This document shows positions 37,127 through 46,993 of a stretch of DNA of 64,000 bases, piece after piece. This stretch comes from Nitrogeniibacter mangrovi (GTDB lineage Bacteria; Pseudomonadota; Gammaproteobacteria; Burkholderiales; Rhodocyclaceae): the NCBI RefSeq assembly GCF_010983895.1, contig NZ_CP048836.1, positions 1,674,001 through 1,738,000 on the forward strand, in the 5' to 3' direction. Position numbers and translations under genes: made by a program. Within the stretch, counting starts at the first letter, position 1. Each line of letters starts with the position of its first letter. The notes under the pieces were generated by a model. It was not told the origin of the DNA and did no database searches. It was given only the letters and a program-made list of their open reading frames with translations.

Positions 37127-38710
37127 ATGCCGCATCGCTACGACACCGATTACGAAATCGGCCAGGATAATATCCGTGGCTGGGGAATGGATTTCCATAA
37201 CCCGGTCTTCATCATTTCCGCCCTGCTGGTGCTGCTCTTCGTGATCGGCACCTTGATGTTTCCCGACAGCGCGAAGGCGGCCTTCGATGGCTCCAAGTCC
37301 TGGTCCATCGACCATTTCGACTGGCTGTTCCTGGTCAGCGGAAACATCTTCGTCATCTTCTGCGTGGCGCTGATCTTCCTGCCCGTCGGCAAGATCCGCC
37401 TCGGCGGGGTCGATGCCAAGCCGGAGTTCACCACCATGTCGTGGTTCGCCATGCTGTTCGCCGCGGGCATGGGGATCGGGCTGATGTTCTGGAGCGTGGC
37501 CGAGCCCGTGGCCTACTACACCGGCTGGTACGGCACCCCGCTCAACGTCGCCAAGAACACCCCGCAGGCGGCGGAACTGGCCATGGGCGCCACCATGTTC
37601 CACTGGGGGCTGCATCCGTGGGCCATCTATGCCGTGGTCGCGCTGTCGCTGGGTTTTTTCACCTACAACAAGAACCTGCCGCTGACCATCCGTTCGGCCT
37701 TCTTCCCCTTCATCAAGGACCGCTCCTGGGGCTTCTTCGGCCATGTGGTCGACGTGGTGGCGGTGATGGCCACCATCTTCGGCCTCGCCACCTCGCTGGG
37801 CTTCGGCGCCAAGCAGGCCGCCGGCGGTCTGCACTACCTGTTCGACATTCCCAACACCATCAACACCCAGATCGCCATCATCATCGGCGTGACCAGCGTG
37901 GCCACCATCTCGGTGGTGCGCGGGCTCGACGGTGGCGTGAAAATCCTCAGCAACATCAACATGCTGCTGGCCCTCGCGCTGATGATGTTCGTGATCGTGA
38001 TCGGCCACGGGCTGGGTATCTTCGGCGAGGTCGCGGACACCACCATCGCCTATGCCAGCAACTTCATTGCCCTGAGCAACTGGATCGGGCGCGACGACCA
38101 GACCTTCTACCACGGCTGGACGGTGTTCTACTGGGCCTGGTGGATCTCCTGGTCGCCGTTCGTGGGCATGTTCATCGCCCGGGTCTCCAAGGGCCGGACG
38201 GTGCGCGAATTTCTCGTCGCGGTGCTGCTCATCCCGACCGCCGTCACCATCGTGTGGATGACCGCCTTCGGCACCGTCGGCCTGGAGCAGGTCCAGAACG
38301 GGGTCGGCGAGCTGGCCGGCGGCATCACCAACGTGGCCCTGGCCCTGTTCCAGATGCTCGAGAACATGCCACTGGCCACCGTCACCTCGGTGCTCGGCAT
38401 CGTGCTGGTGCTGGTGTTCTTCGTCACCTCGTCCGACTCCGGCTCGCTGGTGGTCGACAGCATCACCGCGGGCGGCAAGCTCGATGCGCCGGTGCCGCAA
38501 CGGGTGTTCTGGGCGGTGATGGAAGGGCTCATCGCCGGGGCGCTGCTGTTCGGTGGCGGCGCCGATGCGCTCGGGGCGCTGCAGGCCGCGGCCATCAGCG
38601 TAGGCCTGCCCTTCACCCTGGTGCTGCTGGCCATGTGTGTGGCGCTCTACATGGGCCTGTGGCACGAGCAGCGCTTCGTGCTCGGCAAGGAGCCGCGCGA
38701 CGACAGCTGA
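37127..38710 (+). CDS. BCCT family betaine/choline/carnitine transporter
   Basis: A 527-residue, 12-helix symporter. Family signatures are MSWFAMLFAAGMGIGLMFWSVAEPVAYY, FHWGLHPWAIYA, and the WTVFYWAWWISWSPFVGMFIARVSKGRT region that contains the aromatic substrate box. GAGGA precedes the ATG by about seven bases. GMGIGLMFW (rather than the proton-type MGID) suggests sodium coupling. It likely imports glycine betaine or a related quaternary ammonium compound for osmoprotection. Confidence 0.95.
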   Translation: MPHRYDTDYEIGQDNIRGWGMDFHNPVFIISALLVLLFVIGTLMFPDSAKAAFDGSKSWSIDHFDWLFLVSGNIFVIFCVALIFLPVGKIRLGGVDAKPEFTTMSWFAMLFAAGMGIGLMFWSVAEPVAYYTGWYGTPLNVAKNTPQAAELAMGATMFHWGLHPWAIYAVVALSLGFFTYNKNLPLTIRSAFFPFIKDRSWGFFGHVVDVVAVMATIFGLATSLGFGAKQAAGGLHYLFDIPNTINTQIAIIIGVTSVATISVVRGLDGGVKILSNINMLLALALMMFVIVIGHGLGIFGEVADTTIAYASNFIALSNWIGRDDQTFYHGWTVFYWAWWISWSPFVGMFIARVSKGRTVREFLVAVLLIPTAVTIVWMTAFGTVGLEQVQNGVGELAGGITNVALALFQMLENMPLATVTSVLGIVLVLVFFVTSSDSGSLVVDSITAGGKLDAPVPQRVFWAVMEGLIAGALLFGGGADALGALQAAAISVGLPFTLVLLAMCVALYMGLWHEQRFVLGKEPRDDS

Positions 38711-38748
38711 GACGCACGGTTCCCGTCGGCGTATGCCAAGGTGATGAG

Positions 38749-38768
38749 CGGCCCGCAGTAGCGGGCCG
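38749..38768 (+). terminator. probable terminator after the BCCT gene
   Basis: Stem CGGCCCGC / GCGGGCCG with loop AGTA, about 40 bases after the stop, followed by a broken T tract (TTCGCCGTTT). Confidence 0.5.
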
Positions 38769-38902
38769 TTCGCCGTTTGGCAACGGCGTTCATTTTTCTA
38801 TCCTGAAAAGAAACGTACTGCTGAACCCAGGTGGCGAGGTCGCAGCGAGATTCCGGGCGTCGCTCGCCGAATTGCGCACGACAGACACAGGGGGAATGTC
38901 GC

Positions 38903-40471
38903 ATGAAAGTCGTTCGGTATCTCAAGGGAACATCCGTCGTTCAATCTCGTCCGGACGCTCGTGTCCGATCCGGGCGGCTGCCATGGCTCGGGTTGGCGTT
39001 GATCGCCGCCGCACCGCTGGTGTCCGCCGCAGGCTTCACGGTGCCCGACTGCGGCCGCCTCGAACAGTGGGCGCGCCAGCCCGACACGCGCGAGATGATC
39101 GCCATCACGCCCCGGGTCAAGGTCAACGCGCTGCTGCGTGCGGAGCTGATCGAACCGCTGTTCGGCCAGCCCGTGGAGCAGTGGCAGCACGACGACTTCA
39201 CCGCTGCGCGCAAGCAGATGAGCGCCTGCATCGGTGCGGCCAACAAGCGGCGCGACACCCAGGTCGCCGGCCATCTTGCCCATGGCTCGCGCCTCATCGG
39301 CAAGGCCGGCGGCGCGGTGACCCGGCTCGCGCGCTTCCGCCAGGCGGCCGGCAAGGAAGTGGACAAGATCCTCGCGCATCCGGCCACGCCGGAAATGCCG
39401 AAGGTGATCGATGCGGCCATCGCCACCCTGAAGGGCGAGGGGAGCAACAAACGGCTGGATGTGGACCCGAGTCTCGCCTATGTGGCGGGCAACGTGCGCA
39501 ATCTGCAACGTGACATGGATTACCTCACCGAGGCCGACCGGCAGGCGTTGATCGACAAGCTCGAGGCGCATCGCGCCGACGCGGCCGCCGCCGCAGGGGC
39601 GATCGAAGACGAATTGGCCCAGGCGCGCGCCGAACTCGATGCGGCGCCGGCCACCGCCGCCGGCATGCACACTCTGCAGCAGCTGTCACAGGCGCCGGTG
39701 CTGAGCAAGGTGCCGCGCGCCCAGGCGGATGCCTTCCGCGGCGCGGTGCAGCGCAAGCAGAACGCCATCCGTGTGGCCATGAACCGGCAACGAGCCGAAC
39801 AGACCGCCCGCGCCGAGGCCGAGGCGCGCCGGCCCATGGATCTGGGCCCGCGTCTGGCGCAGCTCATCGATGGCGACGCGGTCGATGCCGTCGGGCTCGC
39901 CGGCCTGGCGCCGGGCATGAGCCGCCAGGCCGCGGTGGCGACGCTGAAGCACGCGTGGAAGTACGACTTCGAAGGCGGCCTGCCGATGATGAACAGCTTC
40001 GTCGCCACCCGCCAGATCTTTCCCCAGCTCAAGCAGGAGCGGCGCAACGGCGGCAAGGTGGAGCTGGGCGTGATGGACGGTGGCAAGGTCGGCCAGATCC
40101 GGCTGGTGGAGTTCTACAAGGCCATGCTCGTCAACACCAACCCGCAGGCCTGGCTCAGCAAGCGCCTCGGCGAACCCGACGAGGTGCGTGCCGCCCAGGG
40201 CGGGCGTCTGCTGACCTGGAAGGACGGCGACCGGCGCCTGCAGGTGCTCGCCACCAACCAGATCGAGAACGTCTGGCGCTTTGCCGGCTACGAAAGCGAA
40301 ATGGCCATCAGCGTGTGGACCGAGGACTTCGAGGACTACCTGGCCGATGTCGCCGAACGCTGCGATGCCACCCGCAGCAAACCGCGCAACGAAGTGAGCA
40401 TGAGTGATACCGCGTGGTTTGCGGTCAACTGCGGTCTGGCCGGCGGCAGCAAGGAGCACCCGGGCATCTGA
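38903..40471 (+). CDS. hypothetical exported protein, 522 residues
   Basis: No family recognised. A hydrophobic segment (LPWLGLALIAAAPLVSAAG, residues 27-45) after a basic N-terminus looks like a signal peptide. Cys residues follow soon after it (VPDCGRLEQWARQPDTRE) and again in MSACIG, with two near the end (AERCDAT, FAVNCGLAGG). A helical middle (residues 200-310) is followed by a globular C-terminal part (GLAGLAPGMSRQAAVATLKHAWKYDF... ENVWRFAGYESEMAISVWTEDF). A strong terminator follows. The start at 38903 is chosen from the signal peptide. Confidence 0.65.
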   Translation: MKVVRYLKGTSVVQSRPDARVRSGRLPWLGLALIAAAPLVSAAGFTVPDCGRLEQWARQPDTREMIAITPRVKVNALLRAELIEPLFGQPVEQWQHDDFTAARKQMSACIGAANKRRDTQVAGHLAHGSRLIGKAGGAVTRLARFRQAAGKEVDKILAHPATPEMPKVIDAAIATLKGEGSNKRLDVDPSLAYVAGNVRNLQRDMDYLTEADRQALIDKLEAHRADAAAAAGAIEDELAQARAELDAAPATAAGMHTLQQLSQAPVLSKVPRAQADAFRGAVQRKQNAIRVAMNRQRAEQTARAEAEARRPMDLGPRLAQLIDGDAVDAVGLAGLAPGMSRQAAVATLKHAWKYDFEGGLPMMNSFVATRQIFPQLKQERRNGGKVELGVMDGGKVGQIRLVEFYKAMLVNTNPQAWLSKRLGEPDEVRAAQGGRLLTWKDGDRRLQVLATNQIENVWRFAGYESEMAISVWTEDFEDYLADVAERCDATRSKPRNEVSMSDTAWFAVNCGLAGGSKEHPGI

Positions 40472-40492
40472 ACGCCGGATACCATTCGCAGA

Positions 40493-40528
40493 CGCCGAAG
40501 CGGTGCATGCCGCTTCGGCGTTTTTGTT
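40493..40528 (+). terminator. rho-independent terminator
   Basis: Stem CGCCGAAGCGG (40493-40503) / CCGCTTCGGCG (40510-40520) with a 6-base loop and a T tract (TTTTTGTT). Confidence 0.92.
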
Positions 40529-40806
40529 TCATGGTGATGACGTTGAGATAGTCCGAATGGACTAAGGGAATGCCTCAGCTGGTCGGGCAGGGCGTGGGCG
40601 CCTATAAATTCGGGGCGATCTGATGCGGGTAAATCCATCCGGATGACATGATGGCGACGAAGGCCATGGGCCGGCCGGATCGCGCGAATCGGGACCGCCT
40701 CCGCCGAATGGGGCGGCCCGCGCACAAGACGTTCCGGCGTGGGTGGCCTGCCCGATGGCTCGCAGGCCGCCTCGCGCCCATCGATCCCACGGTGAGGAGG
40801 CGATCC

Positions 40807-42909
40807 ATGAAGTGCCAGCGCACGCTGCGGTGTCATCTGTTGTTCCTGTCCCTGGTGGTTCCCGCCACCGGCTTCGCCCACGAGCGCCCGGACCGGCCGC
40901 CGTCCTTTCTGGACGGCCCGGTGACGGCGACCCACTACGACGGCGTCGGCGACGACCTGCTCACCGCCGGGCTGGGGGCCTCGGGCCTGGCCAGCGCCAC
41001 GCCGCCGGCGGTGTCGTCCGACCCGACGGCCGCCGAGATCCGCCGGCTCGCCATCTACAACAACTATCGTGCCCTGGTGCCCACCGACGCCGGCAATGGC
41101 TATGGCGTGTTCTATGGCCCGGGCGTGGACGCCAACGGCCAGCCCACCGGCGAGGAGGGCCTGATCGCCGGCACCGAGTACCTGGCCTTTGCCGGGCCGC
41201 GCTCCGGCCGGGTGAACGTGACGCTCATGGTGCAGGTGCCGGACAGCTTCGACGTGGACGCGCCGTGCCTCATCACCGCGCCCTCGTCGGGCTCACGCGG
41301 CATCTACGGGGCCATCGGCACCGCCGGCGAATGGGGGCTCAAGCACGGCTGCGCGGTGGCCTACACCGACAAGGGCACCGGCAACGGCGCCTACAGCCTG
41401 CAGGGCAACCGGGCCATCGGCATCGACGGCCGCGTGGACGACGCCGACGCGCTCGGCAAGGAGGCCACCTTCGTCGCCCGCATGAGCCCGCGCCAGCGCG
41501 AGCGCTTCAACAGCGAGTTTCCCGACCGCTACGCCTTCAAGCATGCCCACTCGCGTCTCAATCCGGAGCAGGACTGGGGGCGCAACGTGCTGCAGTCGAT
41601 CGAGTTCGCCTTCTACGTGCTCAACACCCAATTCGGTGACGAGGGTCGGGGCCGGCACCGTCGCCTCCGCTTCGAGCCGGACAACACCCTGGTCATCGCC
41701 TCCAGCGTATCGAACGGCGGCGGCGCCTCGGTGCGTGCGGCCGAGCTGGATACCCGGGGGCTGATCGACGGGGTGGCGGTGTCGGAGCCCAACGTCAATC
41801 CGCGCAAGGCGCGCTTCGCCATCGTGCAGGGGACCCAGGCGCCGCTGTACGACCACAGCCGCAGCCTGTTCGACTACACCACGCTGCTCAACGTGTACCA
41901 GGGCTGCGCCAGCCTGGCCGAGCCGACGGCGCCGTTCAACCTCGCGCCCAGCGCCGAGGCCTGCACCTCGCTGCACGAGAAAGGCTTGCTGAGTGCGGGC
42001 ACCGCCGCCGCCCAGGCCGCCGAGGCCCAGCAGATCATCAACGACGCCGGCTGGAATCCGGAACAGAACATCGTCCAGCCCTCGCACTGGTTCCTCAACG
42101 TGCCGCAGAGTATCTCGGTGACCTATGCCAACGCCTATGGCCGGGCCGACGTGCGCACCAACCTGTGCGGCTACAGCTTCGCCGCCACCGACCCGGTCAC
42201 CGGCGCGCCGGTGAGCCTCGCGCCCGACGCCGAGCTGCGCCTGTTCGGCACCGGCAACGGCATCCCGCCCACTGGCGGCATCAACCTGGTGAACAACGCC
42301 TCGGTGGGCGGCGTGGTGGAGAACCGGGTGTCGGTCAGCCCATCTTCCGGCCGTGCCGATCAGAACCTGGACGGCGCCCTGTGCCTGCGGGCGCTGGCCA
42401 CCGGGCGCGACCCGGTCACCGGCGAACGCCTGCGGGGCGCGGCCCGGGCCATGCACCGGCACATCCTCGAAGGGATCGAGCAGATCCGCGCCAGCGGCGA
42501 CCTGCACGGCAAGCCGGCCATTTTCGTGACCGGCCGCAACGACGCCATCCTCGCCATCAACCACGCCTCGCGCGCCTACTACGGCCTCAACCAGGCGACA
42601 CGCGGCGCGCGCAGCCAGCTGCGCTACTACGAGGTCACCCACGCCCACCATCTGGACGTGCTCAACGCCTTGCCGGGGTTTGCCGAGCGCTTCGTGCCGC
42701 TGCACCACTACCTGTTCCAGGGGCTGGACCTGATGTACGCGCATCTGCGCCATGGCACGCCGCTGCCACCCAGCCAGGTGGTGCACACCGTGCCGCGCGG
42801 CGCCGGGGCGCCGGCCATCGGCCCGGCCAACCTGCCGGACATCGACCCGAACGCGCCGGCGGCCGACCGCATCCGCTTCGGCCACGGCACACTTTACGTG
42901 CCGGAGTAA
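40807..42909 (+). CDS. D-(-)-3-hydroxybutyrate oligomer hydrolase
   Basis: A 700-residue secreted esterase that cleaves oligomers released from poly-3-hydroxybutyrate. A signal peptide (LLFLSLVVPATGFAHE) leads into family signatures: THYDGVGDDLLTAGLG, PSSGSRGIYGAIGTAGEWGLKHGCAVAYTDKGTG, the nucleophile motif SSVSNGGGAS with Ser302, and VTGRNDAILAINHASRAYYGLN. The start at 40807 has AGGAGG seven bases upstream. Length matches the family. It implies the organism degrades extracellular or mobilised PHB. Confidence 0.94.
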   Translation: MKCQRTLRCHLLFLSLVVPATGFAHERPDRPPSFLDGPVTATHYDGVGDDLLTAGLGASGLASATPPAVSSDPTAAEIRRLAIYNNYRALVPTDAGNGYGVFYGPGVDANGQPTGEEGLIAGTEYLAFAGPRSGRVNVTLMVQVPDSFDVDAPCLITAPSSGSRGIYGAIGTAGEWGLKHGCAVAYTDKGTGNGAYSLQGNRAIGIDGRVDDADALGKEATFVARMSPRQRERFNSEFPDRYAFKHAHSRLNPEQDWGRNVLQSIEFAFYVLNTQFGDEGRGRHRRLRFEPDNTLVIASSVSNGGGASVRAAELDTRGLIDGVAVSEPNVNPRKARFAIVQGTQAPLYDHSRSLFDYTTLLNVYQGCASLAEPTAPFNLAPSAEACTSLHEKGLLSAGTAAAQAAEAQQIINDAGWNPEQNIVQPSHWFLNVPQSISVTYANAYGRADVRTNLCGYSFAATDPVTGAPVSLAPDAELRLFGTGNGIPPTGGINLVNNASVGGVVENRVSVSPSSGRADQNLDGALCLRALATGRDPVTGERLRGAARAMHRHILEGIEQIRASGDLHGKPAIFVTGRNDAILAINHASRAYYGLNQATRGARSQLRYYEVTHAHHLDVLNALPGFAERFVPLHHYLFQGLDLMYAHLRHGTPLPPSQVVHTVPRGAGAPAIGPANLPDIDPNAPAADRIRFGHGTLYVPE

Positions 42910-42916
42910 GCCGGGG

Positions 42917-43897
<981 letters not shown>

Positions 43898-44038
43898 TCA
43901 AAGCATATCCGAGCCGTCGCCCCATGCAAGTTCTCCGGCAGGCGCGCGCACCAGGAACTATCATGAAAGTGACAATAACCCTGTTGCCGGAATGGTTTGA
44001 TGCCGGCCGGCGTGCAGGGCTGAAATGAGGAGACCGTC

Positions 44039-44242
44039 ATGTGCTTTCTCGATTCCCCCGTCGGCCGCTGCGAGGCGGTGCGCGAAATGGTGCTGCTCGA
44101 CGAGACGCAAGCCGAATGCGCCCGTGAGCACGCCTGTCCCGCCGGGCGGCAATGCCCGCTGGACGGCTGCTTCTATCACACCAGCGGTGTCTCCGAGCAG
44201 ACCGCCGACGCCATCGCCGAAACGCCCCACGCGCCGGCCTGA
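44039..44242 (+). CDS. small Cys-rich protein, 67 residues
   Basis: Starts MCFLDSPVGRCEAVREMVLL; six cysteines in 67 residues, with CAREHACPAGRQCPLDGCF being dense in Cys, so metal binding or disulphides are likely. GAGGAGA lies a few bases before the ATG. No signal peptide and no recognised family. Codon use is like the neighbours. Confidence 0.6.
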   Translation: MCFLDSPVGRCEAVREMVLLDETQAECAREHACPAGRQCPLDGCFYHTSGVSEQTADAIAETPHAPA

Positions 44243-44296
44243 CGATCGGGCGTTCAGGCGCTCATCCGGTGTGTCCGCTGCGGGGCAGGGGCTGCC

Positions 44297-44734
44297 TCAA
44301 TCTGCGGGCACGTCCACCCCGTGGGCGCCCAGCCACTGGCGGTCGATCTCCCAGCGCACCGACCCGACTCCCGGCTGCGCCGCCACGATGTCACGCGCCT
44401 CCGACTGCAGGCGCGCCAGTTCCTGCTGCGCGGCGATGAAGGCCGGGTCGTTGTTGTCCAGCACGTTCACGCCGGGGAACAGGATGGAAATCACCTTGGT
44501 GGCCGGCACCTCGAAGCTGCGCGGCGTGGCCATGATCGCCTTGCCCTTGTCCACGCGCAGCACGCGAAAGGGGTAGGGGTAGTGTTTCAGGGCCTCGCTG
44601 CCTTGCGCGGCGATGGCGTCGTTGAGGGCGCGTGCTTCGGAATCGGGGCGTTGCATGAACCAGTCCAGGGCGTAGATGAGCACGAAGGCAATGAGGATCC
44701 ATTGCCAGGCGGGCAGTTTGGGCAGACGTTTCAT
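44297..44734 (-). CDS. hypothetical single-pass membrane protein, 145 residues
   Basis: An N-terminal membrane anchor (LPAWQWILIAFVLIYALDWFM, about residues 6-26) is followed by a soluble domain of about 115 residues with RVLRVDKGKAIMATPRSFEVPATKVISILFPGVNVLD and a Gln/Arg-rich helix. No family recognised. The start at 44734 is inferred from the anchor; a longer form is possible upstream. Confidence 0.65.
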   Translation of the reverse strand: MKRLPKLPAWQWILIAFVLIYALDWFMQRPDSEARALNDAIAAQGSEALKHYPYPFRVLRVDKGKAIMATPRSFEVPATKVISILFPGVNVLDNNDPAFIAAQQELARLQSEARDIVAAQPGVGSVRWEIDRQWLGAHGVDVPAD

Positions 44735-44871
44735 CGGGCGGCTCGCGGGCGGCGTTTCGGTGTCTTCGATTCTAGGCCGGCGGCCGGCAAAATCATTGAC
44801 GTGGCGCATGGGTGGCACAGCGGCCGTGCGATCTGGCAGGATCGTTCCGCGCCATTACCGGTCCCATCATC

Positions 44872-46362
44872 ATGTCAGACAAAACCGCCTACACCGCGCT
44901 CGTCGAGGCGCACCGGCAACTCTACCGCTACGAGCACCTTTCCGCGATCGTCAGCTGGGATCGCCACACCATGATGCCGCCGAAAGGCCATGCGGCGCGC
45001 GCCGCGGCCGAGGGCACCTTGCATGCGCACATCCACCGCCTGCGTACCGACCCGCGCCTCGTCGAATGGCTCGAGGCTGCCGAACAGGAGCCTCTGGACG
45101 CCGTCGAGCGCGCCGACCTGCGCGAGATGCGGCGCGACTGGATCGACGCCAACGCGGTGCCGGCCGAGCTGGTCGAAGCCCGCTCGCTCGCCGCCAGCCG
45201 CTGCGAGCACGCCTGGCGCACCCAGCGCCCCGCCAACGACTGGGCCGGCTTCCTCGACAACTTCCGGCCCTTGCTGCGCCTGGTGCGCGACGAGGCCTGC
45301 CTGCTCGCCGAGCGCACCGGCCTCGACCCCTACGACGCACTGCTCGAGCGCTACGAGCCGGGCATGCGCGCCACCCACATCGACCACCTGTTCGGCGAGC
45401 TCAAGGCCTGGCTGCCCGGCCTCATCGCCCGGGTCTGCGCGCGCCAGCAGCAGGCGGCGCCCATCGCGCCGCAAGGCCCGTTCCCGGTCGAGCGTCAGCA
45501 TGCCCTCAGCCTCGCGCTGCTCGATCTGTTCGGATTCGACCGCGCCGCCGGGCGGCTCGACGTGAGCGCCCATCCCTTCACCGGCGGGGTGGCTGAGGAC
45601 GTGCGCCTCACCACCCGCTACGACGAAGCCGACTGCCTGCCGGCGCTCATGGCCACCATCCACGAATGCGGCCATGCGCGCTACAACCAGAACCGGCCTG
45701 CCGAGTGGGCCGGCCGCCCCATCGGCCGCCCGCGCTCCTTCGGCATCCATGAAAGCCAGAGCCTGTTCTTCGAACTGCAGCTGGCCCGCACCCCCGCGCT
45801 GGCCGCGCGGATCTCGCCGCTGCTGAACGCGCATCTCGGCCCCCAGCGTGCCTTCGAACCCGACAACCTGCATCGCCTGTTCACCCGCGTCACCCCGGGC
45901 AAGATCCGCGTGGCCGCCGACGAAGTCACCTATCCGGCGCATGTCATCCTGCGCTACGAGATCGAACGCGCGCTCATCGAAGGCGACATGGCCGCCGACG
46001 ACATCCCCGCCGCCTGGGACGAAAAAATGGCCGCGCTGCTCGGCGTGGACACCCGCGGCGACTACCGCAACGGCTGCCTGCAGGACGTGCACTGGAGCAA
46101 GGGCAGCTTCGGGTACTTTCCCTGCTACACCCTCGGCGCCATGTACGCCGCCCAGTGGGCCGCCGCCCTGCGCCGCGCACTGCCCGAGGCGGACGCGCGC
46201 ATCGCCGCCGGCGACATGGCCCCCGCGTTCGACTGGCTGCACACCCACGTCTGGTCCCAGGCCAGCCGCTGGGAGACCGACGAGCTGGCCCGGCGCGCCA
46301 GTGGCGAAGCGCTCGACGGGCGCCATCTGCGGGTGCATCTGGAGGCGCGCTATCTGGGGTGA
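44872..46362 (+). CDS. carboxypeptidase M32 (Taq-type)
   Basis: A 496-residue zinc carboxypeptidase. The HExxH motif is HECGH at residues 264-268, with MATIHECGHARYNQNRP. Further family signatures are HPFTGGVAEDVRLTTRY, RSFGIHESQSLFFE, TRVTPGKIRVAADEVTYPAHVILRYEIERALI and GSFGYFPCYTLGAMYAAQ. It releases C-terminal residues from peptides in the cytoplasm. The start at 44872 (MSDKTAYTALVEAHRQL) is typical. Confidence 0.95.
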   Translation: MSDKTAYTALVEAHRQLYRYEHLSAIVSWDRHTMMPPKGHAARAAAEGTLHAHIHRLRTDPRLVEWLEAAEQEPLDAVERADLREMRRDWIDANAVPAELVEARSLAASRCEHAWRTQRPANDWAGFLDNFRPLLRLVRDEACLLAERTGLDPYDALLERYEPGMRATHIDHLFGELKAWLPGLIARVCARQQQAAPIAPQGPFPVERQHALSLALLDLFGFDRAAGRLDVSAHPFTGGVAEDVRLTTRYDEADCLPALMATIHECGHARYNQNRPAEWAGRPIGRPRSFGIHESQSLFFELQLARTPALAARISPLLNAHLGPQRAFEPDNLHRLFTRVTPGKIRVAADEVTYPAHVILRYEIERALIEGDMAADDIPAAWDEKMAALLGVDTRGDYRNGCLQDVHWSKGSFGYFPCYTLGAMYAAQWAAALRRALPEADARIAAGDMAPAFDWLHTHVWSQASRWETDELARRASGEALDGRHLRVHLEARYLG

Positions 46363-46484
46363 GCGACCGTGGTACACGTGCCACGCAGCCGATTCGGGTG
46401 CCCCATCCCGCCGTCCGGCGGACGCCACTTGCTGCCGATTCTTGCCCGGCCTAGATTGAAATCTCCCTTTCTACGGGAGAAGCC

Positions 46485-46616
46485 ATGAAACGTCTCTTAG
46501 CCGCGTTGCTCACGGCGCTCTTCGCCTTTGGCAGCCTGTCGGCTGCGGCCTGTACCGGAGATAAAGCGAAGGACGAGAAGGGTGGCATGAGCACGCCTTC
46601 CGGCACCAAATCCTAG
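46485..46616 (+). CDS. small secreted peptide, 43 residues
   Basis: MKRLLAALLTALFAFGSLSA is a signal peptide, ending AAAC, followed by a short charged tail (TGDKAKDEKGGMSTPSGTKS). The Cys right after AAA could be a lipidation site, though the residue pattern is not a classic lipobox. GGGAGA lies five bases upstream and a strong terminator lies 22 bases downstream, so it is a complete small transcription unit. Function unknown. Confidence 0.7.
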   Translation: MKRLLAALLTALFAFGSLSAAACTGDKAKDEKGGMSTPSGTKS

Positions 46617-46637
46617 GTGCCGCATTTTCAGGCAACA

Positions 46638-46665
46638 GGGCCGGCCAAGCCGGCCCTTTTCTTTT
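46638..46665 (+). terminator. rho-independent terminator
   Basis: Stem GGGCCGGC (46638-46645) / GCCGGCCC (46649-46656) with loop CAA and a TTTTCTTTT tract. Confidence 0.92.
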
Positions 46666-46993
46666 GTGCCACGGTTCGGCGCCCGGCCGGCCGAAGGTGA
46701 GGTATTGCAACTTCACCGAAGAACCGGGCCGTGATTCAAGCGTCGTTCTCCGTGCCGCCAACGGGTTGCGATTGAAGCGCACCGTTGTTGCTTCGCACAT
46801 TCGTCTTCAGGATTGCGCTCGTCCGGCCCGGCGCGTTTGTTTCTGCATATTGCATACCCAATGCGCTTAAGCGTTCCTTAAGAATTCCATTCGAATATCG
46901 ATCGGCAAGCCCGCTTTGGACGGCGCCGGACATGTCCGCGCCGCAGCCCGGGCCTGTGCTGTTCCTGATCATTTCTTTCGAATGGAGTCCGCA
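46666..46993. other. intergenic region upstream of the cytochrome c peroxidase gene
   Basis: About 330 bases with no convincing gene. It is more AT-rich near 46830-46890 and must hold the peroxidase promoter. No FNR-type TTGAT-N4-ATCAA box was seen by eye. Confidence 0.4.
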
